This document shows, piece after piece, positions 27,118 through 38,798 of a stretch of 64,000 nucleotides of DNA. Every line of letters starts with the position of its first letter. Positions within the stretch are counted from its first letter, which is position 1. Location: NCBI GenBank assembly GCA_029261995.1, contig JAJDAF010000013.1, forward strand, positions 1-64,000, in the 5' to 3' direction. The stretch comes from Candidatus Zhuqueibacterota bacterium. Its GTDB lineage: Bacteria; Zhuqueibacterota; Zhuqueibacteria; Oceanimicrobiales; Oceanimicrobiaceae. Under the pieces are notes generated by a model. The model was not told where the DNA came from and made no database searches. It saw only the letters and a list, made by a program, of their open reading frames with translations. Position numbers and translations under genes: made by a program.

Positions 27118-28809
27118 TCAGTCCACGTCAGGAAATCTGAAATTCGTGCTCAAGTTTACGTCGATATAAAACTCTCTTTCCGCAACCCGAACGTTGTCGG
27201 CATGCATGGCGCCGAAGTCAAGCTCCTGCCACTCCGCGGTTGGAAAGATGAAATCGAGCTTATCCCTTGCAGTCGTGACCTTCACCGGCATTCTGAAATT
27301 GACAGTCTCCGCAACCCACCGGTAGCGCACCTTCAATTGCTCGCCAAGCTGAGTCAGCCGGATCTGCAATTCTGGGACGGACGTGCGCCTGAAATACTGG
27401 TCAAAGAAATAGGTGAAATCCTGGCCAGTCCGCTGGTTGATGTAGCCAAATATCTGTTCTGCGGTGACAGTCTGATAGGCAAACGTTTTCTGAATACCAC
27501 GCAGGATGGCGAACCACAGACTGTCGTTATTGACGACGCTACGCAGGGTCCCGAGCACGACCGCACCTTTTGAGTACATGTCACCTGACCCGGCGTAGTT
27601 GACATCATAAACGCCGATGATCGGACGGTTATTCAAAATCGAGGGCCGGCGACCGAATTGATAGTCAAGCCCCGCCTCAATGCCCCACCTGCACTCGACA
27701 TAGAGCGCTTCGGTGTACGCGCCAAAACTCTCATGGATCCACATGTCGGCGATATCCTTCGAGGTCACGCTGTTGCCCCACCACTCGTGAGCAGACTCAT
27801 GCAGGATGATGAAATCAAACTCGAGCCCAATCTTGGCGAACGATTGAAAGCGGTAACCGTTGCGGTAGCCGTTGCCGTAGGCCACAGCCGATTGGTGCTC
27901 CATGCCATTGTGGGATGATTCGATCAGCTTGTAGCCGTCGCGGTAGAATGGATATTTACCAAACAATTTTTCCATGCAGCGCATCATGGGATGCACCTGT
28001 TTGAATTGCTCCCTCGCCTTATCAAGATTGTGCGGCATCACGTAGTAGTCGAGCGTCAGCGTATCACCATCAGCGCTGACGTAAACATCGTCGAAATGGG
28101 CGAACTTGCCGATGTTGAGCGTCACATTATAGTTGTTGATGGGATAGCTGATGAACCAATCCCAGCGCGTCCAGCCATCTGCAACCGGAGTCGTCCTGCG
28201 CAGTCGGCCGTTTGAAACATTCATCAGCGTGTCCGGAACGGTGATGCTCATCAACATGCTATCCGGCTCGTCGGACTGATGTTCTTTGTTTGGCCACCAG
28301 AGCATCGCGCCGTCGCCCTGCACGGTCACGGCCACCCACGGGTTGCCTTTCTCGTCTTCTCTCCAGATGAGTCCGCCGTCCCAGGGCGGCCTTGTTGCCT
28401 CCTGTGGCTGGCCGTGATAAGCCACGGCTATCTCCCTTATGCTCCCGGCGGAAATCTCCTCGCCAAGTTCAACATAGACAGCGGTCTCATCTCGCTTGAA
28501 CCGGAGCGATCGGCCTTCCGAGGTGATCTCAGTTATCTCCATGCTCTGCGCCAGGTCTATCTGCAGCCGGTCAAAATTGGTGACTGCACGAAACTGGATC
28601 GTATTCTTTCCCGAGATGGTCTTCTGGCCTGGGTCAACTTTTATGTCGAGATGATAATAAGTCACATCGAAGCAAGTGCGGAGTGGCGTGAGCAAGCCCC
28701 GCAGGGTGTCCGCACGAGTGAAAATTGGAGGCTGCCGATGTGGCTGACTGCGGCAGACATCAGTGGCGACTGAGACGAAGAAGAGAAGAAGGAGCGTTTG
28801 AATCTTCAT
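27118..28809 (-). CDS. M1-family metallopeptidase, secreted
   Basis: 563 aa from the ATG at 28809, which begins a clear signal peptide (MKIQTLLLLFFVSVATDVCRS); an upstream in-frame start would precede it. The M1 zinc site is HESAHEWWGN (337-346) with Glu360 (HExxH-x18-E), and the substrate-binding segment is NGMEHQ in place of GAMEN. The N-terminal beta-domain (DVTYYHLDIKVDP) is typical. It probably trims peptides in the periplasm or outside. It is distinct from the M1-barrel fusion 0.7 kb away, having no barrel. Confidence 0.92.
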   Translation of the reverse strand: MKIQTLLLLFFVSVATDVCRSQPHRQPPIFTRADTLRGLLTPLRTCFDVTYYHLDIKVDPGQKTISGKNTIQFRAVTNFDRLQIDLAQSMEITEITSEGRSLRFKRDETAVYVELGEEISAGSIREIAVAYHGQPQEATRPPWDGGLIWREDEKGNPWVAVTVQGDGAMLWWPNKEHQSDEPDSMLMSITVPDTLMNVSNGRLRRTTPVADGWTRWDWFISYPINNYNVTLNIGKFAHFDDVYVSADGDTLTLDYYVMPHNLDKAREQFKQVHPMMRCMEKLFGKYPFYRDGYKLIESSHNGMEHQSAVAYGNGYRNGYRFQSFAKIGLEFDFIILHESAHEWWGNSVTSKDIADMWIHESFGAYTEALYVECRWGIEAGLDYQFGRRPSILNNRPIIGVYDVNYAGSGDMYSKGAVVLGTLRSVVNNDSLWFAILRGIQKTFAYQTVTAEQIFGYINQRTGQDFTYFFDQYFRRTSVPELQIRLTQLGEQLKVRYRWVAETVNFRMPVKVTTARDKLDFIFPTAEWQELDFGAMHADNVRVAEREFYIDVNLSTNFRFPDVD

Positions 28810-29119
28810 GATAGTTCTCAAGTGATGAATAATTCCATGAAAGAGACTTTGTGCCATCTGAGTCATCGGAGCTGCAAGGTTGGCTTTGCACCCACGGATT
28901 CCGGAGACCCACAGGACGTGAAGGTTGGTAGAATCTAGCCAACCCGTTTTTCACATTCAACAAAAAAGCAGCAAACAATTAAAGAGAGGAGACGTGCTGG
29001 TGGCGAACCTGCTATTGACCAGTCAGGAATGGTCAGTCTGGCCGGTCAGTTACCTGCAGGTAGATGAAATCAACAAGCTGGCCAGCCGAGTCTTTTGTCA
29101 GAAAGCCAGGGTTTGTGCG
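28810..29119. promoter_or_regulatory. Intergenic region with two palindromes
   Basis: 310 bases between the DHOD-like gene stop and the M1 gene start (both minus). It contains TGACCA-8-TGGTCA (29016-29035) and a perfect 12-base palindrome TACCTGCAGGTA (29051-29062), plus a second GGTCAG 13 bases from the first. These may be operator sites for the M1 gene or part of the transcript end of the nifJ operon. Confidence 0.35.
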
Positions 29120-30130
29120 TCAAACTCCTTTCGCTACCTGTGGCTCGTAAGTTTTCAGCGCCTTCATGTACTGGACGCGCTCAAAGGCGGCAGGATTGGG
29201 GCAGTTTTTCTGGCTCAGACTGCCCAGCATTTGGGCAACGGATTCGTACTCATTCTCCTCCATCCAGTCAAGCACACCCTGCTCGATGAGCCGAATTTCG
29301 TCGATGCCGTTCTTGATCAGAGTGGAGCAGAGCATGGTCACATTGGCGCCGGACATCACCATTTTAATGACATCCTGTGCTTTGTGAATGCCGGAGGTCG
29401 CAGCAAGATCGGCCATCACCTGACCGTGCAAAATGGCCACCCAACGCATCGGCAACCGCATAGCCATCGGGGTGCTCAACATCACCCGCGGCACGACATC
29501 CAGCTCTTTCAGATCTATGTCGGGCTGGTAGAACCGGTTGAACAGCACCAGGCCGTCCGCGCCCGCCTGATCAAGTCGGCTCGCTATGTTGGCGAGATTG
29601 CTGAAGAACGGGCTCATCTTCACCGCAACCGGCAGGTCAAGTGCGGATTTGACGGACCTGACGATCTCGACATAGTCGTTCTCCACGCTGGAGCCCAAGG
29701 TGTCGAGACCTGTCTCGATGTGGTAAATATTCAGTTCCAGCGCGTCGGCGCCGGCTTCCTGGATGCGTTTGGCAAACTCGGTCCAGGACCCTGGCGACTT
29801 GGCATTGAGACTGGCAATCACCGGGATGTCAAGCGCTTCCTTCGCTTTGCGCACATGGTCGAGGTACTCATCCGGCCCGACCACAATTTCCACGGGCTCG
29901 GGAAAGTAAGTGAGCGACTCAGCGAATGACTCAGTGCCGTAAGCGAGATGGTGCTCCAACTCGTAGGTCTCATTGGTGATTTGTTCTTCAAACAGAGACT
30001 GCAACACAACTGCCGCCGCTCCCGCGTCTTCCATGTGTTTGAGGTTGCCGACATCCTCGGACAGCGGCGAGGCCGATGGCACCAACGGCGTCCGCAAATC
30101 CAGGCCAAGGTACTTCGTTCTTAGGTCCAT
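29120..30130 (-). CDS. Dihydroorotate dehydrogenase-like flavoprotein
   Basis: 336 aa from the ATG at 30130; a TTG four codons upstream has its AGGA too close. It is a TIM-barrel FMN protein of the DHOD superfamily (LGLDLRTPLVPSASPLS near the start, VAVKMSPFFSNL in the middle, GANVTMLCSTLI near the end). It follows nifJ by 61 bases. The nifJ/DHOD-like pair is conserved in many anaerobic or microaerobic bacteria, where the DHOD-like protein is not the pyrimidine enzyme and its reaction is undefined. Confidence 0.88.
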   Translation of the reverse strand: MDLRTKYLGLDLRTPLVPSASPLSEDVGNLKHMEDAGAAAVVLQSLFEEQITNETYELEHHLAYGTESFAESLTYFPEPVEIVVGPDEYLDHVRKAKEALDIPVIASLNAKSPGSWTEFAKRIQEAGADALELNIYHIETGLDTLGSSVENDYVEIVRSVKSALDLPVAVKMSPFFSNLANIASRLDQAGADGLVLFNRFYQPDIDLKELDVVPRVMLSTPMAMRLPMRWVAILHGQVMADLAATSGIHKAQDVIKMVMSGANVTMLCSTLIKNGIDEIRLIEQGVLDWMEENEYESVAQMLGSLSQKNCPNPAAFERVQYMKALKTYEPQVAKGV

Positions 30131-30191
30131 GCTCTTTGCCAATCCTGAATGATTATTATTGTAAACGCCAATTGTAAACGCCTAATCCGGG

Positions 30192-33788
<3,597 letters not shown>

Positions 33789-34296
33789 CACCCGACTCTC
33801 CTTGAGAGCTCCTGTTTGACATTTCTGATGCAGTGAATTCCGGCCTTGACTTTCAATTTCCATGCCAATCGACGTCAGGTATCTATAGCGATGAAAAACA
33901 AGAAATTAGGATTGCCAATTTCTGGACACATGATAAGATTATTTCCTAAACTTAATAATTCAAAAGACTCTGACTCCCAAAAACGAGAAGTCAAGCCAAC
34001 ATCATCTCCAACCCTGTAGAGAAGTTCGACGATTCGAGACCAGAACCAAAGAAGGAATGGCTGTTCCGGAATGAAACACGGTACCTGGCGCGCACAGAAA
34101 AGATGGCCAATTTCAGGGCGGAGCTTGCCTGCAAACCAGGCGTTGCCGTGGCATAAATCTTGTAAGGCCGCAACATTCCATTGTCAATTAAACTTTGGTC
34201 GTTTTTCTTGCAATTAACTGGTCGTTTCAATAAGTTGGCCCACCGGATAGCAAGCAAACGGCACTGTCAAACCCATCAAGCAAAGGAAGGCAACAC
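33789..34296. promoter_or_regulatory. Divergent intergenic region nifJ / nucleotidyltransferase
   Basis: 508 bases. The promoters of both flanking genes should lie here. A start-less open stretch on the plus strand (about 33994-34156, ending KPGVAVA and TAA) looks protein-like and could be a gene remnant, but I cannot name it. On the right side TTGCAA (34208) and TAAGTT (34231) are 17 bases apart, a weak promoter candidate. AAGGAAGG just before 34297 is the ribosome site. Confidence 0.35.
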
Positions 34297-35028
34297 ATGA
34301 AAGGCGTTATTCTGGCAGGCGGTCTTGGAACCCGGCTACACCCATTGACGAAAATCACCAACAAGCATTTGCTCCCCATCTACGACCGCCCGATGATCTA
34401 CTATCCGCTCGAAACCCTGGTCAAGGCAGGGATTGACGATATTCTGCTGGTGACCGGCGGCAACAATGCCGGTGACTTTCTGCGCCTGCTTGGCAACGGC
34501 AAAGAGTTTGGACTGCGGCATCTCAACTACACCTACCAGGAGGGGGAAGGCGGAATTGCGGAAGCGCTGCGGCTGGCAGAGTATTTCTCTGACGGCGACT
34601 CAATTGCGGTTATCCTGGGAGACAACATCATAGAAAAAAGTATTCGCCACGCCGTCAATAATTTCAAAAAGCAGAGTGGCGGCGCCAAAATCCTACTCAA
34701 AAAAGTAGAGGACCCATGGCGTTTCGGTGTCGCCGAACTCAAGGGTGACAAAGTGGTCAACATCATCGAAAAGCCCGCGGAACCAAAATCCAACCTGATT
34801 GTCACGGGTATCTACTTGTACGACCATTCCGTTTTCGACTTTATTCGCGGGCTTAAGCCCTCGGACCGCGGCGAACTTGAAATCACCGACGTCAACAATA
34901 TGTACATCGAGGCCGGCAAAATGACCTACGAAGTCCTCGACGGCTGGTGGACAGACGCCGGTACCTTTGAATCCCTCTATCGCGCCAATTCTTTGGCAGC
35001 CTCACACAAGCAGGAAGATCAAAGTTAA
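34297..35028 (+). CDS. Glucose-1-phosphate thymidylyltransferase-like sugar nucleotidyltransferase
   Basis: 243 aa, the short form of the RmlA family, which lacks the C-terminal regulatory part of the 290-aa enzymes. The activation motif GGLGTRLHPLT is at 8-18, the sugar-phosphate region IIEKP in the middle (about 160), and GWWTDAGTF near the end. It makes an activated sugar (dTDP- or UDP-glucose type) for cell-surface polysaccharide. AAGGAAGG precedes the ATG. No rmlBCD neighbours are present, so the exact nucleotide is uncertain. It is followed 85 bases later by an outer-membrane protein. Confidence 0.9.
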   Translation: MKGVILAGGLGTRLHPLTKITNKHLLPIYDRPMIYYPLETLVKAGIDDILLVTGGNNAGDFLRLLGNGKEFGLRHLNYTYQEGEGGIAEALRLAEYFSDGDSIAVILGDNIIEKSIRHAVNNFKKQSGGAKILLKKVEDPWRFGVAELKGDKVVNIIEKPAEPKSNLIVTGIYLYDHSVFDFIRGLKPSDRGELEITDVNNMYIEAGKMTYEVLDGWWTDAGTFESLYRANSLAASHKQEDQS

Positions 35029-35113
35029 AAAATACCGTCTGCGCTAAAGATTCATGATTCAGGGACGTTCTTTATGTCAAAATGGATTTTGTGAATTCTT
35101 TGGAGACAGTTCG

Positions 35114-36322
35114 ATGAACACCAAACCCCTTATCCTGCTGGCACTGGTTGGCCTGCTGGCCATAGGCAGCGTGGCTCAGGCGCAGACCAACTTCAATGGC
35201 GGAATCGGCTTGACGTATGTCCAGTCGGCCTGGAATCTTGAGCGCGGGGTCTTCACCGTCAACACGCACTCACGCGTTTTTGGCAAGAGCGCCAATTACA
35301 CAGACAGAAGTCCGCTCATGATTTGGAATATCTCCGGCCGAATCAACTTGAACTACGGCATCGGCCGCCACTTCGAGATTTCCGCCACTCCGATTATTTA
35401 CCAGGACACGAACGTCGGCGGCGAGAAAGTCAACTCGCCGGATGACATCTTTCTCAGCATCAAGGCAGGCTCTTTCACCTCGCCGACGAGTTCGCTAACC
35501 TACGGTGCGACTCTGTCCGCGCGACTGCCAACCGGCGATAGCCGCAACATTCCATTCGAGCCGTATTCTTCCGCCCGGCTTGGGTTTGGGATTACAGGGC
35601 TTCTATCTTACTCGATGGATCCGCTCTACCCTGAGCACGCCCCGAATTTTCATTTCAATCTGGGCTACTGGAATCACAATGATGTAGGCGCCGAACTGGT
35701 TGCCGGCGGCGAGGTCTCAACCCAGCCCACCAGCATGACTCAGGAAGTCTTGTATGGCGCAGGCGTCAAGATCCCCAAAGCGCTGTTTGACTTCACCTTT
35801 GAATTGGTTGGCAATGCCTTTTTCCAGGCGCCGCCGTCCGCCGCTTACAGCCGTGAAAACTACCTGTATTTCACCCCCGCCGTACATTACAAACCCCTGA
35901 AATGGATGAGCATGCGGGCGGGTGTTGACTTGCGCATCTCAAAAGCGGATGACAAAACATTTTACGCCGACGACCGCAGCGGTGTGACGCGGACGCTGCC
36001 CGGCGAGCAGCCGAACTATCCCGGCTGGCGACTCAATTTGGGGACTTCTTTCTCACTGCAGCCTTCCGGAAGTTACCGCGCCAAAGAACGCGACTTGCTG
36101 ATGCAAAAGGCGGAATCACGCCGGGAATTGTTCGAACAGATCATTCGCGAACAGCGTGAGACCGAGTCCGCCGAAGCAGAACTGGACCGAATCCGCGCCG
36201 AACGCGTGCGCGCCGAAAAAGAGCTGCAACGGCTGCGCTCCATCCTGGAAGGCGAGGCCCAGCGCGTTGACAATCGCGTCGATGAAGAGGAAGATGATGA
36301 AAACGAAGAGGATAGGAATTAG
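35114..36322 (+). CDS. Outer-membrane beta-barrel protein with acidic coiled-coil tail
   Basis: 402 aa from the ATG at 35114, with TGGAGA nine bases upstream and a signal peptide ending VAQAQ (about residue 23). Residues 25-340 show beta-barrel-like alternation (GGIGLTYVQSAWNLERGVFTV, FHFNLGYWNHNDVG). The last 60 residues form a Glu/Arg helix that ends in a highly acidic run (DEEEDDENEED), an unusual tail for an outer-membrane protein. It is probably periplasmic and may bind divalent ions or a partner protein. I cannot name the family. A terminator follows. Confidence 0.75.
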   Translation: MNTKPLILLALVGLLAIGSVAQAQTNFNGGIGLTYVQSAWNLERGVFTVNTHSRVFGKSANYTDRSPLMIWNISGRINLNYGIGRHFEISATPIIYQDTNVGGEKVNSPDDIFLSIKAGSFTSPTSSLTYGATLSARLPTGDSRNIPFEPYSSARLGFGITGLLSYSMDPLYPEHAPNFHFNLGYWNHNDVGAELVAGGEVSTQPTSMTQEVLYGAGVKIPKALFDFTFELVGNAFFQAPPSAAYSRENYLYFTPAVHYKPLKWMSMRAGVDLRISKADDKTFYADDRSGVTRTLPGEQPNYPGWRLNLGTSFSLQPSGSYRAKERDLLMQKAESRRELFEQIIREQRETESAEAELDRIRAERVRAEKELQRLRSILEGEAQRVDNRVDEEEDDENEEDRN

Positions 36323-36406
36323 TCCGGGAGTAACCGGGTGACTCCTTCTGCCACAAGGCGACATTGAAAACTGCCTGACTGTCTCTGTTTTGAAGATAGA
36401 ATGAAA

Positions 36407-36436
36407 GGCTGTCCAGATGATGGGCAGCCTTTTTTT
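36407..36436 (+). terminator. Intrinsic terminator
   Basis: GGCTGTCC and GGGCAGCC (one G-T pair) enclose a 7-base loop and are followed by seven Ts. It lies 85 bases after the outer-membrane protein stop and 64 bases before the stop of the opposing RelE gene. Confidence 0.85.
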
Positions 36437-36499
36437 GAGTTGAGATTCTTGTGACTGATTCCGGCCAACTCATTTCTGGGCTGGTAACAAAGACAGGCT

Positions 36500-36754
36500 C
36501 TATCTGTAAATATCCTTCCGGTGTCCTATCACGACAACAAGCACAATCAATTGCTCATCTTTTATTTCATAGATCACGCGATAGTTTCCTACTCGAATGC
36601 GCCATGCATCTCTTCCGCTGAGTTTCCTGGCGCGTTTGGGGCGAGGATTGTTGGCCAGGGCCCTGATTGATTCGACGATCCTACCTCTCTCGACCTGCGC
36701 AATTTTGCCAAGGCTTTTCCGAGCGGACCGTTCAATAAGAAGCTGATATTTCAC
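36500..36754 (-). CDS. RelE/ParE-superfamily toxin
   Basis: 84 aa with the RelE fold signature: a helix pair, LSGRDAWRIRVGNYRVIYEI (45-64) and the terminal HRKDIYR. The family cleaves mRNA on the ribosome (RelE-type) or poisons gyrase (ParE-type); Arg-rich WRIRVGNYR and the C-terminal HRKDIY favour the RelE type. It overlaps the antitoxin gene by 4 bases and is transcribed after it, the usual order for this toxin class. Confidence 0.9.
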   Translation of the reverse strand: MKYQLLIERSARKSLGKIAQVERGRIVESIRALANNPRPKRARKLSGRDAWRIRVGNYRVIYEIKDEQLIVLVVVIGHRKDIYR

Positions 36755-36957
36755 CCGCCTGAACCCTGCTCAATCTCTTCCAGCGCCTCATCGAACTGAA
36801 TCGGTTCAGACTTCATTGATCTTGCCTTGTCATACAGCCGAATATCATCAAGCTCCTCAAGATCCTCAATGATCTTTTTCCACTGTTTGTAGGGCAACAG
36901 CACCGCTGTCTTTTGGCCGGTCTGGTCAACCACATATTCTGGATGCACGCTCATCAT
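36751..36957 (-). CDS. Antitoxin of RelE-type pair (Phd/RelB-like)
   Basis: 68 aa from the ATG at 36957, which has AAGGAG eight bases upstream; an in-frame ATG 13 codons upstream lacks this. The N-terminus (VHPEYVVDQTGQKTAVLLPYKQW) is the prevent-host-death/RelB DNA-binding segment, and the acidic C-terminus would neutralise the toxin. It overlaps the toxin gene by 4 bases (ATGA). The pair is probably autoregulated from the region just upstream (36958-37020). Confidence 0.85.
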   Translation of the reverse strand: MMSVHPEYVVDQTGQKTAVLLPYKQWKKIIEDLEELDDIRLYDKARSMKSEPIQFDEALEEIEQGSGG

Positions 36958-37294
36958 GTTGAGAACTCCTTGTCGTACAATGATTCGATGGTTCATTTTA
37001 AGAATTTTCCTGCGTCATGTCAAGAGCAATCTCGGCCGTTGGGTGCTGAGAAGACGTAGATGGCTCCACCCCTTCATGCTCGAACTGTTGTTATTGATCT
37101 TCTTGCGGGCCCCGTTGGACAATCTCCCGCGGGCGGACGTGGATTGTATGTTGTCAGGGCTCAGAGGCTGCCAACGCCAGGACGTCGGAAGAGGCCGGGC
37201 GTTCTTGCGTCTTCCAAGTTGGGGGGAAGGGGGATGCAATCCCCAATTCAAGGGTTTCGCAACGGATTACCTGGTGGGTTGTGCACGTGGGCGA
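36958..37294. other. Intergenic region with GC-rich protein-like stretch
   Basis: 337 bases between the antitoxin and the IS. Plus strand reading gives a continuous stretch (about 37076-37294) with Leu-rich and Arg-rich parts (LELLLLIFLRAPLDNLP, CQRQDVGRG), but it has no ribosome site and no known family. The stretch contains CCCGCGGG and GGGCCCC palindromes. It may be a dispersed repeat or the remains of an earlier insertion; I cannot assign it. Confidence 0.35.
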
Positions 37295-37324
37295 TGATCT
37301 TCCCCCGGTGTTGTGGACACGAAG
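37295..37324 (+). repeat. Left inverted repeat of the IS
   Basis: Begins TGATCTTCCCCCG and includes GTGGACAC at 37313-37320. It matches the right end at about two thirds of its positions; the GTGTT spacer replaces AAAAA of the right end, so the left end looks more degenerate. Confidence 0.75.
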
Positions 37325-37362
37325 AAAAGTTAGTATCTTCCAGTCCAAACAGAGGAGGTTAT

Positions 37363-37659
37363 ATGTCCAAACAGAGACGAGCATTCACCCGAGACTTCAA
37401 GGTGGAGGCAGTGCGACTTACAGAAGAAAAGGGCCGGAACGTCGCCTCGGTAGCCCGGGAGTTAGACATCCATGCAAACACACTATCGAAATGGCGTGCC
37501 GAGTACTCAGAACACGACAATGATGCTTTCCCAGGCAAAGGCCATTTGCTCTCAAAAGACGAAGAGTTCCGTCAGATGAGACGCAAACTCGATGATGTCA
37601 CTGAAGAGCGAGACATACTAAAAAAGGCCATAGCCATCTTCTCAAAACGCCCGAGATGA
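37363..37659 (+). CDS. IS3-family transposase OrfA (helix-turn-helix)
   Basis: 98 aa from the ATG at 37363, with GAGGAGG six bases upstream. The N-terminal half is the HTH_Tnp_1 DNA-binding domain (RRAFTRDFKVEAVRL, SVARELDIHANTLSKWR) and the C-terminal half a leucine-zipper-like helix (RRKLDDVTEERDILKKA). It would bind the IS ends. It overlaps orfB by 4 bases and contains the slippery site at its 3' end. Confidence 0.93.
   Translation: MSKQRRAFTRDFKVEAVRLTEEKGRNVASVARELDIHANTLSKWRAEYSEHDNDAFPGKGHLLSKDEEFRQMRRKLDDVTEERDILKKAIAIFSKRPR
37620..37626 (+). promoter_or_regulatory. A6G slippery heptamer for -1 programmed frameshift
   Basis: The sequence A AAA AAG is placed in the orfA frame as CTA AAA AAG. 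A -1 slip continues at GGC CAT AGC and reads without a stop into the orfB ATG frame at 37656, producing an OrfAB fusion, as in other IS3-family elements. Confidence 0.8.
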
Positions 37660-38519
37660 AGTTCATGTTTATAGATGAACACCGCTCCATGTTTCGGGTG
37701 GAGAAGATGTGCGCTGTTCTCGATGTATCCAGGAGCGGCTACTATTGTTGGCGCAAGCGGCCCCAGAGCCAGCGAGCGGCTGACAATCAAGAGCTATTAA
37801 AACAGATAAAGGCTGTTCACGAAGACAATCTTCAGGTGTACGGTAGCCCGAGAATAACACGGGAACTTCGCGCCGAAGGCTTTACCTGTGGTGAAAACCG
37901 GGTTGCACGTTTAATGCGTAAGAATGATATCAAAGCTAAAAGCAAGCGTCGTTTTATAGTGACAACCGATTCAAAGCACAAACTGCCTGTAGCAGCCAAT
38001 TTGGTAAATCAGAACTTCACAGCTGAGGCCCCCAATAAGTTGTGGACTTCTGACATAACCTACATTTGGACCTTACAGGGCTGGCTCTATTTAGCTGTTG
38101 TTCTCGATGTCTTCAACCGTGCAATTGTCGGATAGGCAACCTCAGCACGCCAAACTCATGAACTTGTTATTGAAGCGCTCAACAATGCCCTGTTGCAGCG
38201 ACGGATTGGTCCGGGTCTCGTCGTTCACTCCGACCGTGGCAGTCAGTATGCAAGTGATGCTGTCAAAAAGCTCTTAAAACAAAACCACATTACTCAAAGT
38301 ATGAGTTCAACAGGCAACTGTTATGATAACGCCATTACAGAATCTTTCTTCAGTACCCTTAAGACTGAACATGTTTACTTTGAAAAATTCCAATCGCGGC
38401 AACAAGCTCATTCCAGTCTTTTTGAGTACATTGAATTGTTCTACAACCGAAAACGAAGACACTCGGCAATTGACTATCAGGCCCCTTTGAAATTTGAACA
38501 ATCTACATTACAACCTTAA
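37656..38519 (+). pseudogene. IS3-family transposase OrfB (DDE), interrupted by a nonsense codon
   Basis: The catalytic rve domain is present in two open pieces in the same frame: 37656-38135 (LWTSDITYIW with the first Asp) and the continuation to 38519 (HSDRGSQYAS with the second Asp, SFFSTLKTE with the Glu). They are separated only by TAG at 38133-38135. Around it the frame reads NRAIVG-stop-ATSARQTHELVIEALN; the stop sits where IS3-family transposases have Trp, so a TGG to TAG change is the likely lesion. The rest is intact, which implies a recent inactivation. The element could be mobilised only by a transposase supplied elsewhere or by stop readthrough. Confidence 0.9.
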
Positions 38520-38723
38520 CTTTGTGTCCACTTTTTCGGGGGAAACCCATATGTGGCCTCCGTCGTAACAGTAGACACCAATCAGATTGTAGAAATGGGC
38601 CCTGAGAAAGAATACCAAGATAGCAAAGACGACAAAACCCAATGACGTCGTAACAACTGGCTTCTTAAGTCTTATAGAAAGCGGTACTAGTGTAATTAGC
38701 ATCAGATATACGATGAATTTCAT
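38508..38723 (-). pseudogene. Small membrane protein gene cut by the IS right end (immunity candidate)
   Basis: 71 codons on the minus strand. The first 57 or so (two hydrophobic segments: FIVYLMLITLVPLSI and TSLGFVVFAILVFFL) lie outside the IS. The last codons, SPEKVDTKLRL, are read from the IS inverted repeat, so the natural 3' end is missing. It lies directly downstream of RHS module 1. In polymorphic-toxin loci the gene behind the toxin tip is normally the immunity gene; a small membrane protein also follows module 2. The role is inferred from position only. Confidence 0.55.
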
Positions 38724-38798
38724 TTTTCCATGCCATTGAGTTTATTTTGGTAGCAGTCTTGGACGCCAGAATACAGCCATTCGCCGTCATGCTTAACA

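Larger units (their letters stand above)
37295..38549 (+). mobile_element. IS3-family insertion sequence (IS150-like ends), defective
   Basis: 1255 bp. Terminal inverted repeats of 30 bp align without gaps (37295-37324 and the complement of 38520-38549): both start TG, share TTCCCCCG and GTGGACAC, and end AAG; the five bases between these blocks differ. The CCCCC-N-GTGGACAC arrangement is that of IS150-group elements. It carries orfA, an A6G slippery site and orfB interrupted by TAG. The flanking bases (GCGA left, TATG right) do not form a target duplication, which suggests a later rearrangement or my end call being off by a few bases. Confidence 0.85.

Noticed and set aside
28925-29929. 334-codon plus-strand frame
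   Set aside because: Antisense to the DHOD-like gene; no signal or domain.
33991-34257. 88-codon minus-strand frame between nifJ and the nucleotidyltransferase gene
   Set aside because: No ribosome site and no family-like features; treated as intergenic.
36956-37297. 113-codon plus-strand frame overlapping the antitoxin start
   Set aside because: Its first part is antisense to the antitoxin and the rest has no start signal; kept only as an unassigned region.
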